64,000 bases of DNA from Novosphingobium olei (GCF_012927405.1 NZ_JABBGM010000002.1:62001-126000), one strand, 5' to 3'; counted from the first letter of the stretch, positions 43,313 to 52,148 are shown. The notes: generated by a model from the sequence alone, not told the origin. Numbers and translations: made by a program.

Positions 43313-44578
43313 ATGGCTGTACCGAATGCGCCGCGATTGAAAATGGAAAAGATCCAGATTGTGAACACGCTCGAGACGATCCATGAATCGGCATTGCTTT
43401 CGGCGGCGATGTTCGTTGCCTTTTTCGGATTTCTCCTGATTTTTTCCGGAGTCATCCAGAAGATCGACATCTTTCGTCAAAGCACCACCGTATCCAGTGA
43501 TCGGTATGGCTCGCTGGATGGATTGCGCGGAATTCTCGCGTTTGGTGTGGTCACGCATCATGCACTGACGGCTTATATCTATTTCACGACGGGCGCGTGG
43601 GACTGGAGCAGAAATCCGGTTCTCAATCACCTCGGGCAAACCACCGTTGCCATTTTCTTCATGATCACCGGCTTTCTGTTCACCGAGAAATGTACGGCCA
43701 GATCATTGAATTGGCGCTCGCTTTACATCTCGCGCATCGCGCGTCTGGCGCCGCTGTACAGCATTGTCGTCGTGATCGTGTTCGCCGCGGTGCTCGCCTT
43801 GTCGGACTTTACGCTGAGAGTGCCGCCGGCCGAGTTGCTGAAGCAGTTTGTCCAATGGCTGGCCTTTGTCTGCCTTGGCCGACCCGACATCAACGGCATG
43901 GCGATGAGCTGGACCCTGATTGCCGGTGTCAACTGGTCGCTGAAGTTCGAATGGGCGTTCTACCTGTTCGGCGTGCCGCTGCTGTTTGCCGTGTCGCGTG
44001 TGCTGAGCCGGGGATCAATGTTCGTCGGCTCGCTCGGCCTGCTCGCAGCTGCGATCGTCTTGGTGGGCATCCGCGGCGAGCTTGATGGGACGCCGCTGTA
44101 CATGCTGCACTTCCTGTGCGGGATCACCTCTGCCTTCATTTACGAGAATAAGCTGGGAAGAGCGGTGATATCCTCGCGGATGTTTCATCTCGTGGCGGCC
44201 TCGTCCGCGATCCTGCTCGGATTTGTGCCCAACTCACACAACGCCCTTGCCCTGGTGGTGGCGCTGTTGATCTTTCTGGCTTCGATCGGGGGCCTGTCGA
44301 TCTTTGGCATTCTGAAGCGCCCGAGTGCGGTGTGGCTGGGCGATATCAGCTATGGCGTCTACCTGATCCACGGACTGATACTCTACGGGACGTTGTACGC
44401 GTTGAAACAGCATGGCCTGTTGTCGTACTTCGGATCGCCTTTGTTTATCGGCATCCTGCCAACGATCGGAGCCGTGGTGACGATCTTGGCTTCGCTTTCG
44501 TACGTTTACATCGAAAAGCCGATGATCGCTTTGGGCCGTAGCCTGGCAAAGAGGAAAACAGTCGGGGCGCAACCATGA
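43313..44578 (+). CDS. Acyltransferase family 3 membrane protein
   Basis: A 421-residue polytopic inner-membrane acyltransferase-3 protein, likely to acylate a cell-surface sugar or exported polysaccharide. About ten hydrophobic helices are visible; the conserved opening RYGSLDGLRGILAFGVVTHH with its His pair, the RIARLAPLY segment, and WLGDISYGVYLIH near the C-terminus are family hallmarks. No C-terminal SGNH domain. The start at 43313 has a weak site; Met11 is possible. Base composition is lower in GC than adjacent genes, and it stands alone between a receptor gene and the chemotaxis operon, so it may have been acquired. Confidence 0.82.
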   Translation: MAVPNAPRLKMEKIQIVNTLETIHESALLSAAMFVAFFGFLLIFSGVIQKIDIFRQSTTVSSDRYGSLDGLRGILAFGVVTHHALTAYIYFTTGAWDWSRNPVLNHLGQTTVAIFFMITGFLFTEKCTARSLNWRSLYISRIARLAPLYSIVVVIVFAAVLALSDFTLRVPPAELLKQFVQWLAFVCLGRPDINGMAMSWTLIAGVNWSLKFEWAFYLFGVPLLFAVSRVLSRGSMFVGSLGLLAAAIVLVGIRGELDGTPLYMLHFLCGITSAFIYENKLGRAVISSRMFHLVAASSAILLGFVPNSHNALALVVALLIFLASIGGLSIFGILKRPSAVWLGDISYGVYLIHGLILYGTLYALKQHGLLSYFGSPLFIGILPTIGAVVTILASLSYVYIEKPMIALGRSLAKRKTVGAQP

Positions 44579-44587
44579 GGCGCGCAT

Positions 44588-44616
44588 GCGACGACGCCCG
44601 CATAGCGGGCCGTCGC
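44588..44616. terminator. Hairpin between acyltransferase and chemotaxis operon
   Basis: GCGACG and GCCCGC on the left pair with GCGGGC and CGTCGC on the right (loop ATA, 2-nt bulge): two 6-bp stems stacked, between convergent gene ends. No T tract. Confidence 0.5.
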
Positions 44617-44633
44617 TGATCCTGAGGCCCGCG

Positions 44634-44897
44634 TCAGTGGGCGGTGCCGAGCATCCGCATGCGTTCGCGCAGGACGTCGATGGCGATCTTTTCGATCTGC
44701 TCCATCGGACAGTCGGCATCGAGCAGCGCCGCAAGCGAGCGTTGCTTCTGGGCGATCAGGTCGATGCCCTGGAGCGAATCCATATGCCGCATGGCGATGT
44801 CCATGTCGGTGCACAGCCTCGCGCCGAGCGCTTCGACTTCCTGCGCGAGTTCTTCCAGCACCACCGCGATCTGACGGTGGGTGGCCTGATTGGCCAT
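44634..44897 (-). CDS. Small helical protein ending the chemotaxis operon
   Basis: An 87-residue protein of unknown function. The sequence is almost wholly alpha-helical with heptad-like leucines (VVLEELAQEVEALGARLC, then DADCPMEQIEKIAIDVLRERM), so a coiled coil or helical bundle is likely. ATG 44897 follows GGAAGGAAAA. It is the last gene of the chemotaxis operon, 20 bp after cheW. No CheZ motif or other known family was recognised. Its place suggests a role in the signalling array or in a response-regulator interaction. Confidence 0.65.
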   Translation of the reverse strand: MANQATHRQIAVVLEELAQEVEALGARLCTDMDIAMRHMDSLQGIDLIAQKQRSLAALLDADCPMEQIEKIAIDVLRERMRMLGTAH

Positions 44898-44917
44898 CGG
44901 CTTTTCCTTCCGTTCCG

Positions 44918-45361
44918 TCAGGCGGCTTCCGCAAGCTGGGCGCCGTCGCTCAGCGCCTGGAGATTGAGCACCATCACCATCTTGTCCTCGATCGCGGCAA
45001 GGCCTTCGAGGAACGGCACCACCGTGTCGTGGCCGGCGGTGGGCGGGGGCGGCTGCATCGCTTCGTCGGGCACGGTGACGATGTCGCTCACCGAATCCAC
45101 GATCCAGCCGCCCACTTGCGCACCCAGCTGAGTAACGATGATCGCGTGGCGCGGGGTCGGCTCGGTTGCCGACCAGCCGAGACGCGCGGCCAGATCCACG
45201 ACCGGCAGCACGGTGCCGCGCAGGTTGACGACGCCCGCCACATAGTGCGGCACACGTGGCAGCCGCGTCGTCGGCGTCCATGCGCGAATCTCGCGGATCG
45301 ACATGATGTCGAGCCCGAAGACCTGGCCTTCGACTTCGAATGTGATGAGTTCGCGGATCAT
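44918..45361 (-). CDS. cheW: Chemotaxis coupling protein CheW
   Basis: A 147-residue CheW, linking chemoreceptors to CheA. The SH3-like fold is complete: LITFEVEGQVFGLDIMSIREI, then PHYVAGVVNLRGTVLPVVDLAARLG, and the C-terminal LEGLAAIEDKMVMVLNL. ATG 45361 is supported by AGGAGG 8 nt upstream; a TTG codon six further codons upstream is not. Lies between cheY and the small helical protein gene. Confidence 0.93.
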   Translation of the reverse strand: MIRELITFEVEGQVFGLDIMSIREIRAWTPTTRLPRVPHYVAGVVNLRGTVLPVVDLAARLGWSATEPTPRHAIIVTQLGAQVGGWIVDSVSDIVTVPDEAMQPPPPTAGHDTVVPFLEGLAAIEDKMVMVLNLQALSDGAQLAEAA

Positions 45362-45391
45362 GGCGCGGGCCTCCTGCAACGGGTGGATGGG

Positions 45392-45763
45392 TCAGTGAGC
45401 GACGCGGCGGACCGCGGCGACGAGCTTCTGGGGATCGAACGGCTTAACGATCCAGCCGGTGGCGCCGGCTGCGCGGGCGCGGGCCTTCTTTTCCTCGCTG
45501 CTTTCGGTGGTCAGTACGAGGATCGGACGGTCGCGGTGGCGGCTGCCTTCGCGCAGCTTCTCGATCAGGCCGAAGCCATCGAGACGCGGCATGTTGATGT
45601 CGGTGATGACCACGTCGACTTCGTTCAATGCGAGCCAGTCGAGGGCGGCGACGCCGTCCTCGGCTTGGGCCACGTCGAACCCCTGGGTGGTCAGGGCATG
45701 GTTGAGCAGCGCGCGCATGGACGGGCTGTCGTCTACGGTCAGGATGCGGGTGGTGTTGCTCAT
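45392..45763 (-). CDS. cheY: Single-domain response regulator CheY
   Basis: A 123-residue receiver domain: acidic pair Asp11/Asp12 (TVDDSPSMR), phospho-acceptor Asp55 (VVITDINMP), conserved Thr85/86 (LVLTTESS) and Lys107 (WIVKPF). Phospho-CheY would bind the flagellar switch. The start is ATG 45763; the open frame upstream overlaps cheD. 30 bp before cheW and 20 bp after cheD in the same operon. Confidence 0.93.
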   Translation of the reverse strand: MSNTTRILTVDDSPSMRALLNHALTTQGFDVAQAEDGVAALDWLALNEVDVVITDINMPRLDGFGLIEKLREGSRHRDRPILVLTTESSEEKKARARAAGATGWIVKPFDPQKLVAAVRRVAH

Positions 45764-45783
45764 TTCTCGGGCTCGCTTCAGGC

Positions 45784-46347
45784 TCAGAAGAGTTCGACGT
45801 CGCCGGTGGACTTGTCCGGACGGCCGGTGGGTTGGACGGGCGGTGCGAGGCGATCCTCGACCGTGCGGCAGCGCACCTGGCCGGAGGCCGGGCGGAAGTC
45901 GACGCGGCGGGCACAAGTGCCGCCAAGGTCCTCGCGGACCAGCTCGATGCCTTCCCTCTGCAGGAAGGCTCGGGCGAATTCGGCATTGGCGGTGCCAATG
46001 CGCATCATGTTGCGGTTGACGTTGGCGCCGCCGTAGAGGTGCGCCTTGAGCCGCCCCTTGCGCGCGCCCTTGCCGAGCATCGTGTTGACCAGAAGCTCCA
46101 TCAGGTAGACGCCGTAATGTTCGTCCACCGTAGTGTTGCCGCATCCGGCCGGCGGTTCGGACAGAAGGAAATGGTTCATCCCGCCGACCCGCGCTTCCGG
46201 ATCGAACAGGCAGGTGGCGACGCAGGAGCCGAGCACGGTCGAATACTCGGTCGAGGGATCGCTGGTGGCGACAGCCTGGCCCTGCATCACGGTGACCCGC
46301 TCAACCGGGCGTGCCGCTGCGCCGGCGATGGGGCGTTCCATCATCAT
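45784..46347 (-). CDS. cheD: Chemoreceptor glutamine deamidase CheD
   Basis: A 187-residue CheD, which deamidates receptor glutamines. Catalytic Cys42 lies in LGSCVATCLFD and His59 in GGMNHFLL, followed by YGVYLMELLVN. Three ATGs in a row (46347, 46344, 46341) overlap the cheB stop region. A C-terminal extension (after about 160) is longer than in minimal CheD. Occurs directly after cheB in the operon. Confidence 0.92.
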   Translation of the reverse strand: MMMERPIAGAAARPVERVTVMQGQAVATSDPSTEYSTVLGSCVATCLFDPEARVGGMNHFLLSEPPAGCGNTTVDEHYGVYLMELLVNTMLGKGARKGRLKAHLYGGANVNRNMMRIGTANAEFARAFLQREGIELVREDLGGTCARRVDFRPASGQVRCRTVEDRLAPPVQPTGRPDKSTGDVELF

Positions 46348-46348
46348 G

Positions 46349-47416
46349 TCAGGCAGCCTTGCTCAGCGCGTGGCGCGCGATGTGGCCGATGGGGGCGACA
46401 ACACCCGCCGCGCCGAGCGAAATCGCGGCGCGCGGCATGCCGAACACGGTGCAAGTCGCTTCATCCTGCGCGATGGTGTGCGCGCCTTTCTGCGACATTG
46501 CGAGGAGGCCGCGCGCGCCGTCGCTGCCCATGCCGGTCAGGAGGATGCCCACGGCCTGCGGACCGACCAGTTCCGCAACCGAACCGAACAGGACATCGAC
46601 GCTGGGCAGGTGGCCGGATACCGGCTCGCCCTTGCGAAGCTTGGTCGTCAGCAGGGCGTTGGCGCCGCCCAGCAGAAGGTGCCGGTCATCGCCCGGGGCG
46701 ATGTAGACGTGGCCGTCCTTGAGCGGCATGTCGGGTTCGGCGACGACGATCTTGGGCGGGCAGGACCCATCGAGCGTGCGCGCCACGGCGGGCGCGAAGC
46801 GGGCGTTGATGTGCTGGACCACCAGCGTGGGCGGGCAGTTTTCGGGGAATGCTCCGAGAAGGGTTTGCAGCGCTTCCACACCCCCCGTCGACGAGCCGAT
46901 TGCGATGACACGTGGCCGTTCGCGCAGGGAGCCGCGAGCTTCGGTCGTGATACGCTGGACTGACTGGCGCTGCGCCGCGGCTGCCGCCGGCGTGGCCGAT
47001 GCGGCAGGACGCGCATGGAAGGTAACCTTCGATGCCTCGCGGATCATCTGCGCAAGCTTGCCGTTGTCGTCCATCGGCAGGCCGGTGCTGTTGTCGCTCT
47101 TGGCGTAGCAATCGACCGCGCCCAGCGCGAGCGCACGGGCGGTGGTTTCAGCACCCTTCTGCGTCGCACCCGAGACGATGATCACTGGCGTCGGGCGCAG
47201 TTGCATGATCTTTTCGAGGAAATCGAGGCCGTTCATCCCCGGCATCTCGACGTCGAGGGTGACCACATCGGGGTCCAACTCGCGGATCACCTGGCGACCT
47301 TCGGCGGCATTGGCCGCAGCGGCAACCACTTCGATGTCCGGCTCCTTGGCGAGGCGGCTCATCAGGATTGCGCGCATGGTGGGCGAATCGTCGACGATGA
47401 TGACGCGGATGGTCAT
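46349..47416 (-). CDS. cheB: Chemotaxis methylesterase CheB
   Basis: A 355-residue CheB: receiver domain with Asp55 (VVTLDVEMPG) and a methylesterase domain with catalytic Ser176 (GSSTGG), His202 (VVQHINARF) and Asp299 (TGMGSDGARG), all present. It removes methyl groups from receptors. The Ala-rich linker (about 135-155) is moderate. ATG 47416 overlaps the cheR stop (ATGA) and is preceded by GGAGGAA. This is the catalytic CheB of the window, in contrast to the paralogue at 51043. Confidence 0.95.
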   Translation of the reverse strand: MTIRVIIVDDSPTMRAILMSRLAKEPDIEVVAAAANAAEGRQVIRELDPDVVTLDVEMPGMNGLDFLEKIMQLRPTPVIIVSGATQKGAETTARALALGAVDCYAKSDNSTGLPMDDNGKLAQMIREASKVTFHARPAASATPAAAAAQRQSVQRITTEARGSLRERPRVIAIGSSTGGVEALQTLLGAFPENCPPTLVVQHINARFAPAVARTLDGSCPPKIVVAEPDMPLKDGHVYIAPGDDRHLLLGGANALLTTKLRKGEPVSGHLPSVDVLFGSVAELVGPQAVGILLTGMGSDGARGLLAMSQKGAHTIAQDEATCTVFGMPRAAISLGAAGVVAPIGHIARHALSKAA

Positions 47417-48282
47417 GCCGCATTCCTCCGGTAAATCGTGGGGCCCATGGGCGACAGCTCGGAGAGCGCCGGGCCGGTGACCCGCTCGCTGTGTCCGATG
47501 TAAAGCCAGCCGCCCTGCACCAGCATTTGCGCGAAGCGGGCGACGAGCCGTTCCTTTGTGGGATTGTCGAAATAGATCATCACGTTGCGACAGAAGATCA
47601 CGTCGAAACGTCCTTGCATCGGCCAATCGCCGAGCAGGTTGAGCGTGCGAAACCGGGCAAGGCCGCGCACTTCGGGCGCAATCTTGGCGTCCTCGCCGCT
47701 GACCGAGGTCCACGCGCGGCGGAGCGGCTCGGGCACGGGCTTGAGATCTTCGGCGCGGTACGTCCCGCCTTCGGCTTTGGCGATGGCGTGGGTGGCGATG
47801 TCGCTGGCAAGCAGGCGAACGTCGCGCCGGGCGATTGCCTGACCAGCGGTGCGGTCGGGGCCGAGCAGCGTCATCAGCAGCGACCATGTCTCTTCGCCGC
47901 TGGAGCAGCCCGCCGACCACAGGCGCACCTTGTCGCCGCGTTCGAGACGCGACAAGAGGTGCGGGCGGACGTCCTGCTCGAAATGTTCGAAGTGATGCGC
48001 CTCGCGATAGAAGAACGTGTGGTTGGTGGTGAGCGCGCAGATCGCCTTGCTGCGCTCGGCCGCATCCTCGCGCAGGCGAATGACGTAGGCCCCGAAGGTC
48101 TGGCAGCCCGAGGCGCGGACCAGCGGTGCCAGCCGCGAATAGACCAGCATCGCCTTGCCCTGCGGCAGGACGATCCCCGCTTCACGGTGCGCAAGATCGC
48201 TCACCGCCTTGAAATCAGCGGGGCCGTAGACGTCCGGGCTGATGCCCGGCAGCGTCTCGGAGAAGGTCGCGGTCAGGTTCAC
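47413..48282 (-). CDS. cheR: Chemotaxis methyltransferase CheR
   Basis: A 289-residue CheR, methylating receptor glutamates with S-adenosylmethionine. The N-terminal helical domain includes NHTFFYRE; the SAM-binding motif is LWSAGCSSGEE, and the later FDVIFCRNVMIYFD strand is typical. GTG start at 48282 overlaps the cheA stop (GTGA), and the stop overlaps cheB, so the three are translationally coupled. Confidence 0.95.
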   Translation of the reverse strand: MNLTATFSETLPGISPDVYGPADFKAVSDLAHREAGIVLPQGKAMLVYSRLAPLVRASGCQTFGAYVIRLREDAAERSKAICALTTNHTFFYREAHHFEHFEQDVRPHLLSRLERGDKVRLWSAGCSSGEETWSLLMTLLGPDRTAGQAIARRDVRLLASDIATHAIAKAEGGTYRAEDLKPVPEPLRRAWTSVSGEDAKIAPEVRGLARFRTLNLLGDWPMQGRFDVIFCRNVMIYFDNPTKERLVARFAQMLVQGGWLYIGHSERVTGPALSELSPMGPTIYRRNAA

Positions 48283-50531
48283 GCGGCCTCCGCCAGCGAC
48301 TGGCCGGACAGCGAGCGCGAGACGAGGCCATCGACATCGACGATGAGTGCGACGCGGCCATCGCCGAGGATGGTCGCGCCGGCGACGCCTTCGACCGAGC
48401 GGTAATGCGTGTCGAGGCTCTTGATCACGACCTGGCGCTGGTCGCAGATCGCGTCGACGAGCAGCGCGGCGCGCCCGGCGCGTTCGGTTTCGACCACGAT
48501 CAGCACGCCTTCGTCGGCCTTTTCGACCGCGCCCCGCGCGCCGACCGCAAGGTGCAGCGGCACGACCGGGATGAAGCGCCCGCGCACGTTGATCATTGCG
48601 CGCGCCGCGCCGAGGCCCTGAACTTCCTTGGGATCGGGGCGAAGGCTTTCGACGACGTTGGCGAGCGGCACGACCAGGGTCTGGTCACCGACGTTGACGA
48701 TCATGCCGTCGGAGATGGCGAGCGTCAGCGGTAGCGTGAGAGTGAAGGTGGTGCCGCGCCCTTCTTCGGATTCGATAGTAATGCGGCCGCCCAGATCCTT
48801 CACGTTCTGGCGCACCACGTCCATGCCGACGCCGCGACCGGAAATGTTGGAAATTTGCTGCGCGGTGGAGAAGCCCGGCGCGAAGATCAACGCGTCGATC
48901 TCCTCCTTCGACAGCTGCACGTCGGGCGCGACGAGGCCCTTTTCGATCGCCTTGGCCAGTACGCGTTCGCGGTTGATGCCGCGGCCATCGTCCCCGATGC
49001 GGATGAGGATGCGGCCCGAACGGTGCTCAGCCGACAAGGTCAGCGTGCCGTCGGCCGACTTACCGGCCGCGATGCGGTCTTCCGCGCATTCGATGCCGTG
49101 GTCGACCGCGTTGCGGATGAGGTGGGTGAGCGGTTCGCCGAGGCGCTCGATCACGGTCTTGTCGAGCTCGGTGCTTTCGCCCGAGACTTCGAGCCGGACG
49201 TGCTTGCCGGTGCTGGCGGTCAGTTCGCGCAGAATGCGTGGCACGCGGCTGAACACCGAGCCGATCGGCTGGGCGCGGATCGCCATGGCCGATTCCTGAA
49301 TGTCGCGCGTCAGGCCTTCGAGCACGGCGAGTTCTTCGGTGACGGCAAGGCCATCGCCGGCAAGGCGCTGGGCCATCATCGCCTGCGCGATGACCAACTC
49401 GCCCACGGCGTCGATCAGCTTGTCGAGCTTGCCGAGTTCAATGCGGATCGACTGGCCTGGAGCCGGCGGAGCGGGAACGCTTGCCTGCTGGGCGGCGCTC
49501 GGCGAGGGCGCCGGATCGGTGACCGAAGCGGTAACCGGCGCGGGGGATGCAGCCTGCGGGGCAGGTGCCGCTGCCGCCGCCGGGGCGGCCGCCGTTGCCG
49601 GTGCAGGCGCGGCAGGGGCCGGTGCTGGCGCAGCAGCGCGCGGCGCGGGCAGCTGGACGGCCGGCATTGGCGCGCTTTCGCCCACCGCGATGCCGCATTC
49701 ATCGCCGACGAAATCGAAGATTTCGCGTACCGAATCCTCGGTCGCTTCGGGCGGGAAACCGAACGTCCAGCCGAGGTAGCCAGTGCCGATGTCGAGCGTA
49801 TCGAGCGGGGGAATCGCGTCGATGTCGCATTCGATGCAGGCGCCACCCAGGGCGATCATCTCGCGCAGCATGAGCAGCGGTTCGCTGCCGTTGCGCATCG
49901 ATCCCGCGTGCGGCCGGACCTTAAACAGCCAGACGGCGGGTTCGGCAGACCCGCCCTGATCGGCCGGCACTTCCCCGGACGTTTCTCCGCCCGATGCGGA
50001 ACCCCCAACGGCGCCGGTAATGTCGTCGAGCATGGCATCGAAATCGAAGCCGAAATCATCGTCCGCGCTTGCCGATGCGCCCGCTTCCGCTTCCGGCGCG
50101 GCTTCCGGTTCGACGTCGGCACCGTGCGTGGCGGGTGCATCCGCGCTGCCGGCGTTGGCGGCCATGGCGGCCGTGAGTTCGGCCTGGAGGGCCGCATCGT
50201 CGGGCGTATCGCCTTGCCCGCGGGCAGCGCTGACATGATCGCTCAGCGTATCGAGCGCGCGCAGCAGCAGGTCCACGAGCGGCGCGGTGATCGCGACGGT
50301 GCCGTCACGAACGTCTGACAGCAGTGTCTCGAACGTGTGGGTGAAACCCTGCAGCGCGATGTAACCGAAAGCGCCGGCGCCGCCCTTGATCGAGTGGACG
50401 CCGCGAAACACGGCGTTAACGGTGTCGGCGTCCTGTGTGCCGGCTTTGCAGGCCGCGAGACCCTGTTCGGCAGCGGCGAGCGATTCTTCGCATTCGGCGA
50501 AGAAGATGGCCTGAATTTCTTCGGCGTTCAC
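48279..50531 (-). CDS. cheA: Chemotaxis histidine kinase CheA
   Basis: A 750-residue CheA. P1 phosphotransfer domain with His46 in HSIKGGAG; an internal domain at about 190-285; a long Ala/Pro linker (about 300-350); then dimerisation, ATP-binding (HLIRNAVDHG, GDDGRGI, GRGVGMDVV, GRGTTF) and the CheW-like P5 domain (LPLTLAISDGMIV to VDGLVSR). GTG 50531 overlaps the STAS gene stop (GTGA). It is the sole chemotaxis kinase in the window. Confidence 0.95.
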   Translation of the reverse strand: MNAEEIQAIFFAECEESLAAAEQGLAACKAGTQDADTVNAVFRGVHSIKGGAGAFGYIALQGFTHTFETLLSDVRDGTVAITAPLVDLLLRALDTLSDHVSAARGQGDTPDDAALQAELTAAMAANAGSADAPATHGADVEPEAAPEAEAGASASADDDFGFDFDAMLDDITGAVGGSASGGETSGEVPADQGGSAEPAVWLFKVRPHAGSMRNGSEPLLMLREMIALGGACIECDIDAIPPLDTLDIGTGYLGWTFGFPPEATEDSVREIFDFVGDECGIAVGESAPMPAVQLPAPRAAAPAPAPAAPAPATAAAPAAAAAPAPQAASPAPVTASVTDPAPSPSAAQQASVPAPPAPGQSIRIELGKLDKLIDAVGELVIAQAMMAQRLAGDGLAVTEELAVLEGLTRDIQESAMAIRAQPIGSVFSRVPRILRELTASTGKHVRLEVSGESTELDKTVIERLGEPLTHLIRNAVDHGIECAEDRIAAGKSADGTLTLSAEHRSGRILIRIGDDGRGINRERVLAKAIEKGLVAPDVQLSKEEIDALIFAPGFSTAQQISNISGRGVGMDVVRQNVKDLGGRITIESEEGRGTTFTLTLPLTLAISDGMIVNVGDQTLVVPLANVVESLRPDPKEVQGLGAARAMINVRGRFIPVVPLHLAVGARGAVEKADEGVLIVVETERAGRAALLVDAICDQRQVVIKSLDTHYRSVEGVAGATILGDGRVALIVDVDGLVSRSLSGQSLAEAA

Positions 50532-50800
50532 AGCGCGCCTCCGCGCAGATCGCCATCGAACAGTTCCGCATCAAGCCCCAGCTGACGGGCGGTGTCGCGC
50601 AAGCTGGCGGAAGGATCGATCATGGCGCCTTCACCGGTGTGCCGCGCGCTGACCAGGACCTGGAGCATGGCCAGGCCGATCTGCGTGCATTCGCGCGCAT
50701 CTATGTGGAGCGGCCCGGAGCCGAGCGCGGCGACCATCTCGGGCAGCAGCGCTTCGGCTGCGGCGCGGTCGCACCTCGACGGGAGGGTGATCGTCGGCAT
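50528..50800 (-). CDS. STAS-domain protein heading the chemotaxis operon
   Basis: A 90-residue single STAS domain (MlaB/SpoIIAA-like): strand ITLPSR, then LHIDARECTQIGLAMLQVLVSAR with the characteristic helix after the phospho-site position (Thr/Gln rather than the usual Ser, so phosphorylation is uncertain). The first gene of the che operon, with its stop overlapping the cheA start. Similar small STAS genes occur before cheA in other operons, where their role is poorly defined. Confidence 0.78.
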   Translation of the reverse strand: MPTITLPSRCDRAAAEALLPEMVAALGSGPLHIDARECTQIGLAMLQVLVSARHTGEGAMIDPSASLRDTARQLGLDAELFDGDLRGGAL

Positions 50801-51042
50801 TGGTTCGGGTTCCCCCTTTGCGAGACCTCAACCGCGAACGCTTCCGACGATTCGGCTGGCGTGGAGCGGCACTTCGAAGCAGCGGACTAGCGCCCAAGCG
50901 GCAAAGGTCGGATTGCCCGCCGCTTAGGGTGAGATACCTATCAGGCGGGATGGAATTTGCTGGGCGGTTGAGCGCTATCAGCAGGACATGGGCGTCGCTC
51001 CAGACGTCCTTGAACTGATTTGAAAGCAAGGGCTTGTAACCA

Positions 51043-52074
51043 ATGCACGATGCACGCGTCCTGGTGGTCGATGATTCCGCGGCGATGCGCGCCCTGTTCT
51101 CCGATATTCTCGATCAGGCGAAGAACGTCAGCGTCGTTGGCGCTGCCCGCAGCGCCGACGATGCGCGTGAACAGATCGAGGAACTGAAGCCCAACGTCAT
51201 CACGCTCGATGTCGAAATGCCGGGCATGAGCGGGATCGAGTTCCTTGAAGAGATCATGGAGAAGAACCCGCTTCCGGTTGTCATGCTGTCCTCGCTGACG
51301 CAGGCCGGCACCGAAACGTCGCTCAAGGCCTTTGAGCTGGGCGCGGTCGAGTGCTTCCCCAAGCCGCTGAAGGCGACGCCCGAACAGTTCGCCAAAACGG
51401 TCGGCAAGCTCGGCAAAATCGTGCTGGCTGCGGCCAACTCGAACGTGAAGGACCGCAAGGCTGGGCAGCGCCAGCATGTCGATGCTGGTGCGACCTTCGA
51501 ATGGAACGGCCGCATCGTGGCGTTCAGCGCCTCGATGGGAGGCATCGACGCGCTGACCACGATCCTTTCGGGCTTTCCGCAGAACTGCCCGCCGACCGTG
51601 GTGTGCCTGCAGGCAGAGCCGATGCTGGTCGAAACCTTCATCAAGCGGCTCGACACCGACCTCAAGTGCAACGTCAAGGCTGCACGCGATGGCGCAGCGC
51701 TGACGCAGGGCACGATCCATATCGCCGCCGATCCACAGAGCCACGTGGTGGTCGAAGCCGGTCAGCCACCCAAGGTGCGACTGCTGCAGCGCGACCCGGT
51801 CGAAGGTGCGCGGCCGAGTGCGAACCTGCTTTACGGCTCGATCGCGCGCGCCGCGATCATGTCGGTTGGCGCGGTGTTGACCGGAATGGGCGCGGACGGC
51901 GCCAAGGGACTGAAGCTGCTGCGTGATTCCGGGATGGAGACCTTCGTCCAGGATCGCAAGACGGCACTCGTTGCCGAAACGCCGGACGCCGTGATCGCGC
52001 TGGATGCCGCTTCGCGCGAAGTCCCGCTCGACGATATCGGTGCCGCAATCCTCTCCAGTTGCAATCAGAGTTGA
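51043..52074 (+). CDS. CheB-like protein lacking the catalytic histidine
   Basis: A 343-residue protein with full CheB layout. The receiver is intact (Asp10/Asp11, Asp56 in VITLDVEMPG, Lys107-Pro108). In the methylesterase domain Ser164 (FSASMGG) and Asp285 (TGMGADGAKG) remain, but the catalytic His is replaced: the strand reads VVCLQAEPM with Ala191 where CheB has Gln-His, and the usual Thr of STGG is Met165. The esterase is probably inactive. It has its own promoter region, divergent from the che operon, and a strong terminator. It may act as a phosphate sink or scaffold. Confidence 0.88.
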   Translation: MHDARVLVVDDSAAMRALFSDILDQAKNVSVVGAARSADDAREQIEELKPNVITLDVEMPGMSGIEFLEEIMEKNPLPVVMLSSLTQAGTETSLKAFELGAVECFPKPLKATPEQFAKTVGKLGKIVLAAANSNVKDRKAGQRQHVDAGATFEWNGRIVAFSASMGGIDALTTILSGFPQNCPPTVVCLQAEPMLVETFIKRLDTDLKCNVKAARDGAALTQGTIHIAADPQSHVVVEAGQPPKVRLLQRDPVEGARPSANLLYGSIARAAIMSVGAVLTGMGADGAKGLKLLRDSGMETFVQDRKTALVAETPDAVIALDAASREVPLDDIGAAILSSCNQS

Positions 52075-52105
52075 GGGAGCCCTGAAGGTCGCAGGAATAC
52101 CCCGG

Positions 52106-52142
52106 ACGACGCGTTTCTATCCCCCCTTCTTGGACGCGTCGT
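52106..52142. repeat. Inverted repeat after the CheB-like gene
   Basis: ACGACGCGT and ACGCGTCGT form a perfect 9-bp stem over a 19-nt pyrimidine-rich loop, upstream of the terminator at 52149. Confidence 0.5.
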
Positions 52143-52148
52143 CTTATT

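Noticed and set aside
50946..50961. A sigma-54-like site (GG-N10-GC, CGGGAT then TTGCT) upstream of the CheB-like gene
   Set aside because: It matches the spacing and TTGC part, but three of the strongly conserved positions differ, and it is a single instance. Not listed as a feature.
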